Assembly: GCA_963844635.1 (NCBI GenBank)
Contig: CAWJPD010000001.1
Span: 62,001-126,000 of the forward strand
Length of the DNA: 64,000 bases
From: JAJPKK01 sp963844635
GTDB lineage: Bacteria; Pseudomonadota; Alphaproteobacteria; Rhizobiales; Xanthobacteraceae
Direction: 5' to 3'
Under the pieces are notes generated by a model. That model was not told the DNA's origin and did not search any database. It saw nothing but the letters and a program-made list of their open reading frames with translations. Below, piece by piece: positions 46,931 through 56,200 of this stretch (positions within the stretch are counted from its first letter, which is position 1; the number at the start of each line of letters is the position of its first letter). The position numbers and the translations under genes were made by a program.

Positions 46931-47368
46931 CCACGGCTCACCTTATGCGCCGCTCACCGCAGGCCTCCTCAGTCCGATCGTCGCCGATGCCCGCCTCGAA
47001 GCGCGCAAACGGTCCCAACTCGACCGGCTCTACCAGCGCATCAAGTCATGCTGCGTCAATCGGTCCGCCAGAGAATTGACGTTGGGGAGCCGCGCCTCTT
47101 GATCTCAGCTCGAAGGCGCACTAGCTCGTCAGGGAATGCTTATTGTGAGTGGAAGATGTTGGTAAGGAGTGGATGAAGGTCAGTACGAGTTTCCCAGAGG
47201 ACTAACGAGTTCACCGGAAATACGGTGCAAATCTACCCACGGTTCAAGATGTCTTCGCTTTCTTTTTTTTATTTCGGTGTCGAAGAAATCGACGAGTAGC
47301 TGTTTATTTCGAGTTTCGAAGAAAATCCACGCTGACAGATAGCCACCGCCGGTTCGTTCACTTGATGA
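46931..47368. other. eroded region without a supported gene
   Basis: A frame with LLSPIVADARLEARKRSQLD and LYQRIKSCC follows the integrase relic and may be another fragment, but I cannot name it. The rest is AT-richer than the surroundings and looks non-coding. Confidence 0.3.
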
Positions 47369-48132
47369 GTGACCGAACCGGAACGACGTAGATCCTTTGG
47401 GAACCCTCAAAGGAACGCCAACATTATTAGGAAATATCAAATGAAATTAAAACCTCTGAAAGGGCTTAATGCCAAGCTAAATGCCGCGAAACACGGGATG
47501 AATTCGAAGGGGCTGTTACCGTGGGAGGATCCTCAGGAGTTTGAGGATCTTTCCAATAGATGGCGTGCCGAACTTAAACCGAGAGGCATGATTCTCGAGG
47601 CGGGGCTGGATGCGATCGTCATGACTCAATGGAAAAAGCTCAGAAATGCCCGCAGCCTGCCGCTGTACGTTGCTTGCGACCCGTTTGGCCGCGAGGTTGC
47701 GCGGCATCCCGGTAATTGGGTCGAGAATGCCCAGAGGTTGGTCAACGAACGGGACGCCAAGCTCTCGAAACTAGCCGATTTCTCCGCGATTTTGCTGAAA
47801 GTGCCAGAGTTTGCTCCAGATACAAAGCGCCTGCGCAAAGCGGCGGAGAAAATTGCGAATCAAACGGAGCAAATTGCCATTCAATTCGCGATCACCGTGC
47901 AATTCTTCTTGGGTCTCGACGAAGCAATGCGCAAGCAGACAGATCGCTATGCGGATCTGCATCCACAGTTTCAGAAGGATGTGACCAACTACTTCAGGCT
48001 AGAGCAATATGAGGCCGCGAGACCAAAACTGCTGCCGCAGGAAAGCAAGAAATCACTACCCGACCAAACTGATGTTGAGCTGAAGTCGGCTTTTGATAGC
48101 GAAGCAGCGGGGCCTTCCGAAGAGCACCTTAA

Positions 48133-49792
48133 CCCGGATTATGCATGACGAGGGGCGTTTTTCCACGTTTGTTGGCGAATCGCATACGTTCGCTCCGACC
48201 GGCTGATCGGTTTTGGAGCAACTCGCGGTGCGACGCGTCGGTGTTGATCTGCCGTGAGCGGCGGCGACGGCGGGCATCGCGCCCCGGGGGCTCATGGACC
48301 GGATGGCATCAGGCCGAGCGCGACGGTGCGGAACAGCACGCGCTGAGGGCAACTCGTCGGCAACTGAATGCGAATACGCGCGATATGTTCGATCACCCGG
48401 GCGCCGATTTTGATCAGACGCTCGCGGATGGTGGCAAACTCGGCGGTCGCCAGCGGGTCTGTTTGCGGAATGGCTGAGCGCACGGCGTGCATCAGCCAGA
48501 ACGCGGCGGTGTGCAGAGCGAGCCGCACCTGGTTGGCGGTCGCGCTGTGACACGACATGCGATCGGACGCCAGCTGCGCCTTGTGCAGCTTGATCAGGTT
48601 TTCCATCTGCCCGCGCTGGCAGTAGACATTCTCGTAGAGATGCCGCGCCGAGCCCTTGAGCGAGGTGACGATGTAGCGGATGTCGACCTCCTGGCGCATG
48701 CCGGTTGAGGTGACCGCCTCGCCGGTGTCAGGCTGCAGCGAGCATTCGAGCCGCGCCACCACTTTGCGCGGCCGTGTCCAGCTGCCGGCCTGATAGATGA
48801 AGCTTGCATAGGAGCGCAGCTTGGTGTGGCTGCTCTTGGCATGATGGAAGCGCAGATTGTCGGCGGTCTCGGCTGCCAGCGCATCAAGCGCGGCGTTGCC
48901 GGAAAGGCCGAAAATATAGTCGGCGCCGTTGTCCTCCGCCCATTCCATGGCTTCGACGCGCCCATAATGACTGTCACCGCGCCACACCATGCGGGTGTGC
49001 GGCCAATATTCCCTCAGGTGCTTCGTCACATGCTTGATGACGGTGCACACCTCGGTGCCTTTCGGGGTTCGCGCCGGGCGTAGAATTGCGGCGACCGGTG
49101 CGCCGCTCGCCGCATGATAGATGTGCATTGACGCAAAGCCGCGTTCGTCCTGATGCGCGTTCCAGAACGCCAGTTGCTGGCCGCCATGCGCGGCGCAGAA
49201 GGTGTCGTCGATGTCGAGTATCGCCTGCTTGCCCGGCTTCACCGTCGCGCCGACCTGGTCGATGAGGGCTGCGCAGAGCCGCGCCGCTTCGCTCTTTGAC
49301 GGCGTATTCTCCAGGCGGCTGATCGTCGATTGCGAGGCGAGAGCTGCACCGCTGTCCGGACAGCGCCCGACCGCGACCTTCATCAACGGATCGTGGCGCA
49401 GGCGGTCGAGGTCGATCGCATCCTTGTGACCGCAAGCGATCGCCGCGGTGCGCGCCATGACCATCTCAAACATCGCGTGGCGGATGCGATCGCCATCGCG
49501 TCGATCCGGCATCGCCTCCGCCAGCCGTCGGCAAACACCAAGCCTGCGCTCCGCCTCGCGCAGCAACAGCAGTCCGGCATCGGAAGATTGATTGCCGCCG
49601 GCAAAATCGACTGTGAGTTTCTTACGGCGCACCGCTGGCAGGTCGAAGGGAAGCAGCGTATCGTCAGTCATGGCGGCTGTGGCGCAGGGTTGATACGCGA
49701 GGCAACTTGTCGGAACAACAACTTGTCTAAGTGAATTGGCCGTTTCCTGCCACAGTCGCCGCAAAACTTTCAGCCCTCATGCATAATCCGGG
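48133..49792 (-). mobile_element. IS1380-family element, copy 2 (complete)
   Basis: Both ends carry CCCGGATTATGCATGA facing inward. TTAA is duplicated at 48129-48132 and 49793-49796, the 4-base duplication known for IS1380. The length is 1660 bp. It is inserted in the hypothetical gene starting at 47369. Confidence 0.93.
48292..49671 (-). CDS. IS1380-family transposase, copy 2
   Basis: This is an intact 459-residue transposase starting MTDDTLLPFDLPAVRRKKL. It has the same motifs as copy 1 (ILDIDDTFCAAHGG, VWRGDSHYGRVEAMEWAEDN) with about a dozen residue differences. With both ends present, this copy can be autonomous. Confidence 0.95.
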   Translation of the reverse strand: MTDDTLLPFDLPAVRRKKLTVDFAGGNQSSDAGLLLLREAERRLGVCRRLAEAMPDRRDGDRIRHAMFEMVMARTAAIACGHKDAIDLDRLRHDPLMKVAVGRCPDSGAALASQSTISRLENTPSKSEAARLCAALIDQVGATVKPGKQAILDIDDTFCAAHGGQQLAFWNAHQDERGFASMHIYHAASGAPVAAILRPARTPKGTEVCTVIKHVTKHLREYWPHTRMVWRGDSHYGRVEAMEWAEDNGADYIFGLSGNAALDALAAETADNLRFHHAKSSHTKLRSYASFIYQAGSWTRPRKVVARLECSLQPDTGEAVTSTGMRQEVDIRYIVTSLKGSARHLYENVYCQRGQMENLIKLHKAQLASDRMSCHSATANQVRLALHTAAFWLMHAVRSAIPQTDPLATAEFATIRERLIKIGARVIEHIARIRIQLPTSCPQRVLFRTVALGLMPSGP

Positions 49793-49852
49793 TTAACGAG
49801 GATGATAATTGGGACGGCACCCCGAAAGATTGAATCGGTAAACCTCCGCGTG

Positions 49853-49879
49853 AGGCCCCACTCGGTGGGGCCTTTTTTT
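49853..49879 (+). terminator. strong rho-independent terminator
   Basis: AGGCCCCAC-TCG-GTGGGGCCT is a 9-bp stem with a 3-base loop and a run of seven T. It follows the rebuilt end of the interrupted hypothetical gene (stop 49831-49833) by 20 bases, so it is that gene's terminator. Confidence 0.92.
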
Positions 49880-50034
49880 GTGTGCCAGGCATGACGTTGA
49901 TGCTGGAGGTGCAAGTCCTCTGCGGGCTTCGGGGTGGGAACGGCGGGAGCCGATCCTCGATCCGACCGTTTCGTCATCGAGTTTCGGTTTCCGCCCTGGG
50001 CGGAGCGCCCACCAAGCGCTCGCGGCAGCCCAGT

Positions 50035-50248
50035 GACGTATTTCCGCCACGCCGCCTGCAAGGGCGCACTCGCGGACCTCGACGAATGGCTTCGTCGCAA
50101 GCTCCGGGGCGTACGCCTCAAGCAGTGCAAGAGTGCCAGACCGACCGCGGACTTCCTGGCGAAGTGCGGCGTTCCGGGGTGGCGGGGGGCCGACGGCGCA
50201 CAGGTCGTCTCACAGCTCTCGGAATGTGATCTTCTAAGTTGTGAATGA
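50035..50248 (+). pseudogene. group II intron maturase C-terminal fragment
   Basis: The frame reads YFRHAACKGALADLDEWLRR, KLRGVRLKQCKSARPTADFL and AKCGVPGW, the X/maturase end of a group II intron reverse transcriptase unlike the one at 11956-21454. No RT core or intron RNA is recognised to its left. It is a remnant of a second intron. Confidence 0.65.
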
Positions 50249-50606
50249 CTAAGTATGTACGGAATGCGAGTGAATTTCTGAAACGAGGTTCTTGGTTGGT
50301 CCCCTTCGCATCCATGGGATCAGCCCCTGGTTGAGCGACAAGGCCCGCCGGGGAACGCTATATCCCGCATACCCGCCTGATTTCGAAGGGGGTTCCGCAA
50401 TCAGTTGTCTTTTCGGGCGGCACGGGAATTGGCGCCGGCAATCAGGATGCTCGAATATCGCGAAAAGTTCCGAAGCGGCGACCCCGGGCCGGCGTAGGCG
50501 CCGTTGGATAACAGCCCACATTTATCGTTCAGCTGAACGCCATGCTGACGCTACTGACGGTGCTGACGGTCGCTTCAGCATACCCGGTCCGCGACGCGCT
50601 CAACTG
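50249..50606. other. no supported gene
   Basis: Nothing recognisable was found between the maturase fragment and the galE remnant. Confidence 0.35.
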
Positions 50607-51463
50607 AGACGGGCAGCGGCTTCGCGAGGTCATCCGGCGAGAAAAGCCGGTCGCCGTTGTCCATTTCGCCGCGTTGGCTTATGTTGAGGAGTTCAGCCAA
50701 AGATCCGGCAGCGTACTACCGGAACAATGTCGGTGGGACCGCGCACCTGCTTGAAGCGATGCAGGAGTGCGGGTTTCGGCGCATCGTCTTTTCAAGCAGC
50801 TGCGCGACCTACGGCGTTCCCGCCACGGTGCCGATCACAGAGCAGATCCCGCTAGCACCCATTAATCCTTACGGCGCGACCAAGATGATCTGCGAGTGCA
50901 TGCTACGCGAATGTGCGGCGAGTTCACCGCTGACATTCATGGCGTTGCGCTACTTCAATGCCGCCGGCGCCGATCCCGATGGCGAAATCGGCGAGTGCCA
51001 TGTTCAGGAAACCCATGCTTTGCCGCGGCTGCTCGATGTTGCCGCTGGCGAGAGCGACGCCTTCACAATCAATGGCGACGATTACGCGACGCCGGATGGT
51101 ACCTGCATTCGCGACTTCATCCATGTCACCGATCTTACCGACGGCCACGTCCGGGCGGTCAGCGCGTTGCTAACCGGCACGGAGAGTGCGGCGTTGAATG
51201 TCGGCACGGGTCGCGGCTGGTCAGTGCGCGAGCTTGTCGCTTCTGTTCGCGAGGTGACCGGCCGCAGCATTCCGGTTCATATTGGTCCGCGCCGGCCAGG
51301 CGATCCACCGGTTCTTGTCGCTGATCCCGCACTTGCAAAGCCGCGGCTTGGCTGGTCACCGCGATTCGCCGAAATCGACATCCAGGTCGCCCATGCTTGG
51401 GCTTGGCGCCAAGGCTCCTGCAAGAAGTGGCAGCGGATGCAAGGCTCACGCGCTGCTGATTGA
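50607..51463 (+). pseudogene. galE: UDP-glucose 4-epimerase, N-terminally truncated and frameshifted
   Basis: The 5' piece reads LREVIRREKPVAVVHFAALA and YVEEF in one frame. Near 50697 the frame shifts, and the rest reads KDPAAYYRNNVGGTAHLLEA, with catalytic Ser/Tyr/Lys in VFSSSCATYG and NPYGATK, then ALRYFNAAGADPDGEIGECH and CIRDFIHVTDLTDGHVRAV, to 51463. The NAD-binding GxxGxxG start of the Rossmann fold is missing. The enzyme would interconvert UDP-glucose and UDP-galactose for surface polysaccharides; this copy should be inactive. Confidence 0.8.
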
Positions 51464-51488
51464 CGATGCGAAACGTACCACTCGCGGG

Positions 51489-52140
51489 TCAGCCGCGCGT
51501 GTCTTTGAAGTACGCGATGGTGTGCCGCAATCCTTCCTTGAGTGGGACGATCGGCGACCACTGCAGCGTTTTTTTGAGCGAGGGTAATGTCGGGCTGACG
51601 CTGCCGGGGATCGTCGGACGGCACCGGCTGCGAATCAAGGCGGTGCGGACTTTCAATACCTATGGGCCGCGCATGCACCCCCGTGACGGCCGCGTCGTCT
51701 CCAACTTTATCGTGGAGGCTGGCGGGCGCCGACATCACGATTTATGGCGACGGTCGCCAAACCCGAAGTTTTTGCTACGTCGACGACCTGGTCGAAGCGA
51801 TGATCCGGGCGATGTGTTGTCACTCACCGAATCGCGCAGCAGAATCGTGTTCAAGCCGCTGCTGGCCAATAGTCGAAGAACAGCGTCTCTGCGCAGCGCT
51901 TGCCCTCGTCGCAGCGTGACCGAATGCCGACCGGGTTGACGCGCACCCAATAGCCTTCCGTCTGCGGGTGAACCTCCGGGTCGCCATAAACCTCGGACGT
52001 GGATTCTTGCAACATCCTGCCCCTCACGCGCTTGGCGAGACCAAGCATGTTGATGGCGGCCATGAACGCTGGTCTTCCTCGTTTGCACCGGGTCGCGTTG
52101 ATAGTGGATCGGTGACGCCGGCCACGGCCCGGACTCGACG
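51489..52140 (-). pseudogene. uxs: UDP-glucuronate decarboxylase remnant with internal in-place inversion
   Basis: The minus strand from about 52140 reads PASPIHYQRDPVQTRKTSVH, then in another frame AAINMLGLAKRV, MLQESTSEVYGDPEVHPQTE and GKRCAETLFFDYW, ending near 51862. The C-terminal end is also on the minus strand (PSDDPRQRQPDITLAQ, then after a shift LQWSPIVPLKEGLRHTIAYF), ending at 51489-51491. Between them, about 51608-51862, the middle of the same protein is on the plus strand: RLRIKAVRTFNTYGPRMHP, GADITIYGDGRQTRSFCYVD and LSLTESRSRIVFKPL. Flipping that piece restores gene order. A further internal deletion and frameshifts are present, and the N-terminus is missing. Confidence 0.8.
51608..51862 (+). 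other. inverted internal segment of the uxs remnant
   Basis: This segment of about 255 bases encodes, on the plus strand, the part of UDP-glucuronate decarboxylase that belongs between the two minus-strand pieces on its sides. The ends can be placed only within several bases because short inverted matches (GGC/GCC-rich) occur at both borders. Confidence 0.75.
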
Positions 52141-52180
52141 CGGCCGATATTCTGTCCACATGCCGATTGCGTGGCGTGTC

Positions 52181-52480
52181 TTATGTGAATGCTGCCCACC
52201 CATAGGCGTCGGGCCGGCGAATGCGGGGCTGGCGGTCGCGCATGGCAAAATTGAACCATTCCCCGACATGCGGATGACGCGCCGCCCAGGCCAACATGGC
52301 GCAGGACATCGCCAGATCGTCATGCTGCCCTGCGGGACATTTATAGACCGTGCCGGTGTCCCGGAACTCGATCTCGAGGGCGGCCAGTTGCTGATAGGCC
52401 TTACGGCTCATTGGACCATCGATAATGCGCACCAGGTCGGATTGCAGTTCGCTGTGCAACAGCTCGAGCAGATAGCTGCG
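52181..52480 (-). pseudogene. phage terminase large subunit C-terminal fragment
   Basis: SELQSDLVRIIDGPMSRKAY, QQLAALEIEFRDTG and HDDLAMSCAMLAWAARHPH match the nuclease-domain end of terminase large subunits, including the Asp-Asp of the HDDLAMS motif. The upstream ATPase domain is absent; an IS1634 fragment abuts at about 52478. It is a prophage relic. Confidence 0.65.
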
Positions 52481-52887
52481 GCCTCAAGACCGTCGACCTC
52501 GACATTCGGCCCATCTTCCATTGGGCGACCCCGCGCGTGCGCGCCCACGTGTTCCTGTGCATGCTCGCCTATCATCTCGAATGGCACATGCGTCAGGCGC
52601 TCGCGCCCATGCTGTTCGATGATCACGATCGCGCCGCCGGCGAAGCGTTACGTCCCTCTCCGGTCGCCAAGGCGCAGCCCTCGCCCGCGGCCAGTCGAAA
52701 AGCCAAGACCAAATGCCCGATGACGGGCTGCCGGTGCACAGCTTCCGCACCTTGCTCGCCGATCTCGCGACCCTCACACGCAACCTCGCGAAACTCGCCG
52801 GCGCTCCCGCAACGGTGCTGCTCGCAAAACCGACGCCGATCCAGCAGCGCGCCTTCGATCTGCTCGGCGTCAAACCGCAAATGTAGT
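52478..52887 (+). pseudogene. IS1634-type transposase C-terminal fragment
   Basis: One frame reads LKTVDLDIRPIFHWATPRVR, AHVFLCMLAYHLEWHMRQAL and APMLFDD. After a shift near 52712 the next frame reads DDGLPVHSFRTLLADLATLT and IQQRAFDLLGV, ending at about 52887. This is the end of an IS1634-family transposase; the rest is missing. Confidence 0.7.
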
Positions 52888-53236
52888 CAGGCCTCGATAA
52901 AACAATCGAGGTCAGCCAACCACTTGCATCGCCGCAAGGGTAAAGTTCGGGCTAAAAGCGCGCGTTGATAGTCCTTATGTCTCAGGTCTCGCGTATGACC
53001 TTGCTCGATGAACATACCGGCGCGCGCGGGCGCCAAGTCCGAGAACCCGCTCGCGATTCTACGACGGCGGGGCAGATACAATTGTCTGCAGGCATTGAAA
53101 ATTCCGATCGCTCGACGCGACCTGTCGGTCACGATCAGCACCGGCGAGAAGAAGAGACCGATTGGTGCGGCCCGCGCGCGATTACGACAGTGCCCAGCCG
53201 AAGCTGCTAAAGTCGCTTAACGGACGCTGATCCGCC
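52888..53236. other. no supported gene
   Basis: I see no gene or clear terminator between the IS1634 fragment and the end of the TPR gene. It forms the border between the degraded region and the intact signalling cluster. Confidence 0.35.
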
Positions 53237-56200
53237 CTAAAGATGGGCGAGCCTCCTTTTATCGGCCAGTTCCTTCTCCTTCGCATGCGCCTGCTCAATC
53301 TGCGCTGCGAAATCGGATGCAGCATTCACAAATCCATACACCCTGTCCGAGGGATTCTTCGCGGCCAACGATCCTACAAATCCTTCCAGGTCGGTGTACT
53401 TCTGGTCGTTCGCCAAATAGCCAGCGCTGTAGCGCCATTGCGAGGCCTCATCACTCAAGGCTTGCGTCGGCCTCGCCATTGCCAATTGTCCGCTGGCCCA
53501 AGCCATCGCGTAATCGCGAGGCCGTCCCGCCGGAACCGCCGCAGCGACGCTGCGCGCGCGTTCCAGCGCGGGCGCGGCAGCTTCCGGCTCCATCGCTTCG
53601 AGGCCGCGCGCAACATCGGCCAGCAGATCGGCTTTCACCAGCGGATCGCTGACCTGGTCCGCCAGCTTGGCTGCGACGAAGCAGGCGAGCTGCGCGAAAT
53701 ACAAGTCCAGCCTGCCCGCGTTGTGATGAGCAAGAAAGGCGGCGAGATCGATCATGGCATAGGCGCGGGTGGCCGGATTCTCGATCGAACTGGTTTCGGC
53801 AAGCGAGGCTTCGGTCTGGCCGCGGCGTCCGGTGATAAGGACCAGCTGCCGCCGCGCCTCGTCACGCAGGCCCGGGTGCGAGATGCGGCCGATCAGCGTT
53901 CGCGCCGTATCGATCTCGCCTTTGCCCGCGAAGGACCGCACGAAGCGCAGCAACGTCGGATCGAGAATATCGGACGCAGGGGCCGACCGGATGAGCGCCA
54001 GTCCGCTGGCAGTGCGGTCCTTCCCCAGGCGCGCGGCCGCGAGATAGGCCAATGCGCGCGCCTGCCACCGCGGATCCGCAATCGCGGCAGCGCGCCGCTC
54101 GGACTGCTCGGGATCATACGGCTCCTGGTTGATGGCGATCATGTAATTCGTCCAAGCGGCCAAGTCCGGCCGGGTAATGTGCACCGCCTCGAGCGATTGG
54201 GCGAGCAGCTTGGCCGCGACATCCGGTTCGTTCTGTCGGACATAGAGGGCTGCAGCCGCCTGAAAATTGGTCAACTTGTCCGCGGGTAATGTCAGGGCGC
54301 CTATCAATTGCACCGACCGGTCCAGGGCCGCGCGCGCCGAATCAGCTTTTTCTGCGTCGAGATAGCCCCGCGCCGCCTGCTGCAGAAGTGCCACCTGGTT
54401 TGCCGGCGACGCCTCGCCGATCAACTTGTCGAGCCGCGGCCCGTCGCCGAGTTGAGCAAGTATGTTCGCGAACGAGCCCGCATACGACCATCGGGACGAA
54501 GCGTCCAACCGTTCAATCGCGGCTTCCTGCACGGGGACCAAAGCCAGGGCGCGGTCGCGCTGCTTCCATTTCAGGTGGCCGCGGATCACGGTGTCGCGCG
54601 CATTGATCGCATTGGTAGCCGCGTATTGGCCCTTTTGCGCTTCGACCTCGTCGATCAATGCCTCGGGCCGCTTGTCGCCAGCCTGAGACGCGATTCCGAC
54701 ATAGGAACTGAGATAATAGGACCGACCGGCTTCCTTGTCGGCGAGCCGCGCCCGCTCGAGGGCATTGAGCGCAACGTCGAACCTTCCGCGCGCATTTGCA
54801 GCATTGGCAATACTGACGAGCGGGGAATTGCGGTTTCCGGGCGCCACGATGTCGGCTGCCGCCTTCAACGCCCGTTCAAGGTCGCCGATCGTGATCAGGA
54901 CATTGACGGCCGAAAGACTGGCAGAGTCTTTTGCTGAGGGGTTCGTCAACGTAGCGACGTGATCGAGCAGTTGATTGGCAATGCGCTCCGCAGTTGCTGT
55001 GTCGCCGGCCTCCATCAGCCATTGCACGGCGGCGTAGGCGGTGTTGTAAGACCGCGCATCGGTCGGAAACCAGGCGAGGTCGAGGGCGGCCTCGATGGCC
55101 CCGTCACGCGCCAGCCCGTTTGTTGCGGAAGCGATTTGGGAATCGCGGGAGCTGGAGTTCAGGCCGGACGCCTCCGCAAAGAGCCGGCTGACCGCGGCTC
55201 GCGTTGGCGCGAGCCTCTGGGCCATGATCGGCTGCGTCACGAGATAAGACGACGAGGAGATGAGCGATGAGAGCGGAGAAAGGCGATCATTTTGCGCGGG
55301 AATATTCAGGGCCTCCGCGACGCACGCCTGCCCGACGCTGGCCCCATCCGTCTGCCCGTCTGCTTTCGGCAGGCTTTCGCCGAGAACGGAGCCGAGCTGG
55401 AAATAATAAGCGATCGATTGGCAGGCATTTTCCCGCTCGAGAGGAGACTTGAGGTCGCCGAAGCGGTTGAACGCCCGCTCGATCAGCGGGCGCGCCGCCG
55501 TTGTGCCGCCCACCCCAAACGCGCTCGAAGCGATGCTGAACAGGTTGCTGATCTGGTTGCCGACCGCGGTGTAGCGAAGCGCGGCCTGAGCCGCGGCATC
55601 GTACTCGGCGTTACGAGTTCGATAGGTCTGAAGCGCGGAAAAATACGAATTGGATTCGCTCGAAGGCGCCCCGAATTTCGATTCCAGCGTGGCGGCTTCC
55701 CTGACCATGCCGGCGTCCACCATCTTTCGCGCGATTTCGGCGTTCAGTCGGCCTGACACATCGGGATCATTGGCGAGCGCCGTGGCGGCCGCCCAGTTTC
55801 CCGCCGCAATACGCGAGGCGATCACGGCGGACAGTGCGCTCTTGCGCGACGCCGGATCGGCGATCTTCGCCGCCACCGCCGGCACTCCCGCATCGTGCCC
55901 GAGCGCGGCGATCTGCTTGACGAGATTGGCGGCCATGGTCTGCTTGTTGTAGTCGGCAGGCATGGCATCGAGGACCGCCATGAGATCGTTGGTAATCCCG
56001 ACGCGGGCATCGAGACCGGAAATGTTTGCGAGAGCTGAGGCCCGGCTGCCGCCGCTGTTCATCTGATTGGCAAGCGCAAACACTTCGAGCGCGGCACTTT
56101 TTGCTGCGCCGAAATTCTGCGACTTTGCCTCGGCGGCAGCGAGCCGCGTATAGCCTTGGGCGAGATATTCGATCGGATATTCCTTCTGGTCGGCTTTGGT

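Larger units (their letters stand above)
47369..49833 (+). pseudogene. hypothetical protein, cleanly interrupted by IS1380 copy 2
   Basis: The two parts, 47369-48132 and 49797-49833, join in frame after removal of the IS1380 and one TTAA. The rebuilt 266-residue protein ends EEHLNEDDNWDGTPKD, and a strong terminator follows 20 bases later. The N-terminal motif LNAAKHGMNSKGLLPWEDPQ and MILEAGLDAIVMTQWKKLRN resemble proteins of the type AARKHG found in phage- and island-derived genes of unknown function. GTG 47369 or ATG 47441 may be the start. Base composition is lower in GC than the neighbours. Confidence 0.7.

Noticed and set aside
52965..53220. Short plus-strand ORFs before the TPR gene end
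   Set aside because: No ribosome site, family or conserved pattern; adjacent to an IS1634 remnant.
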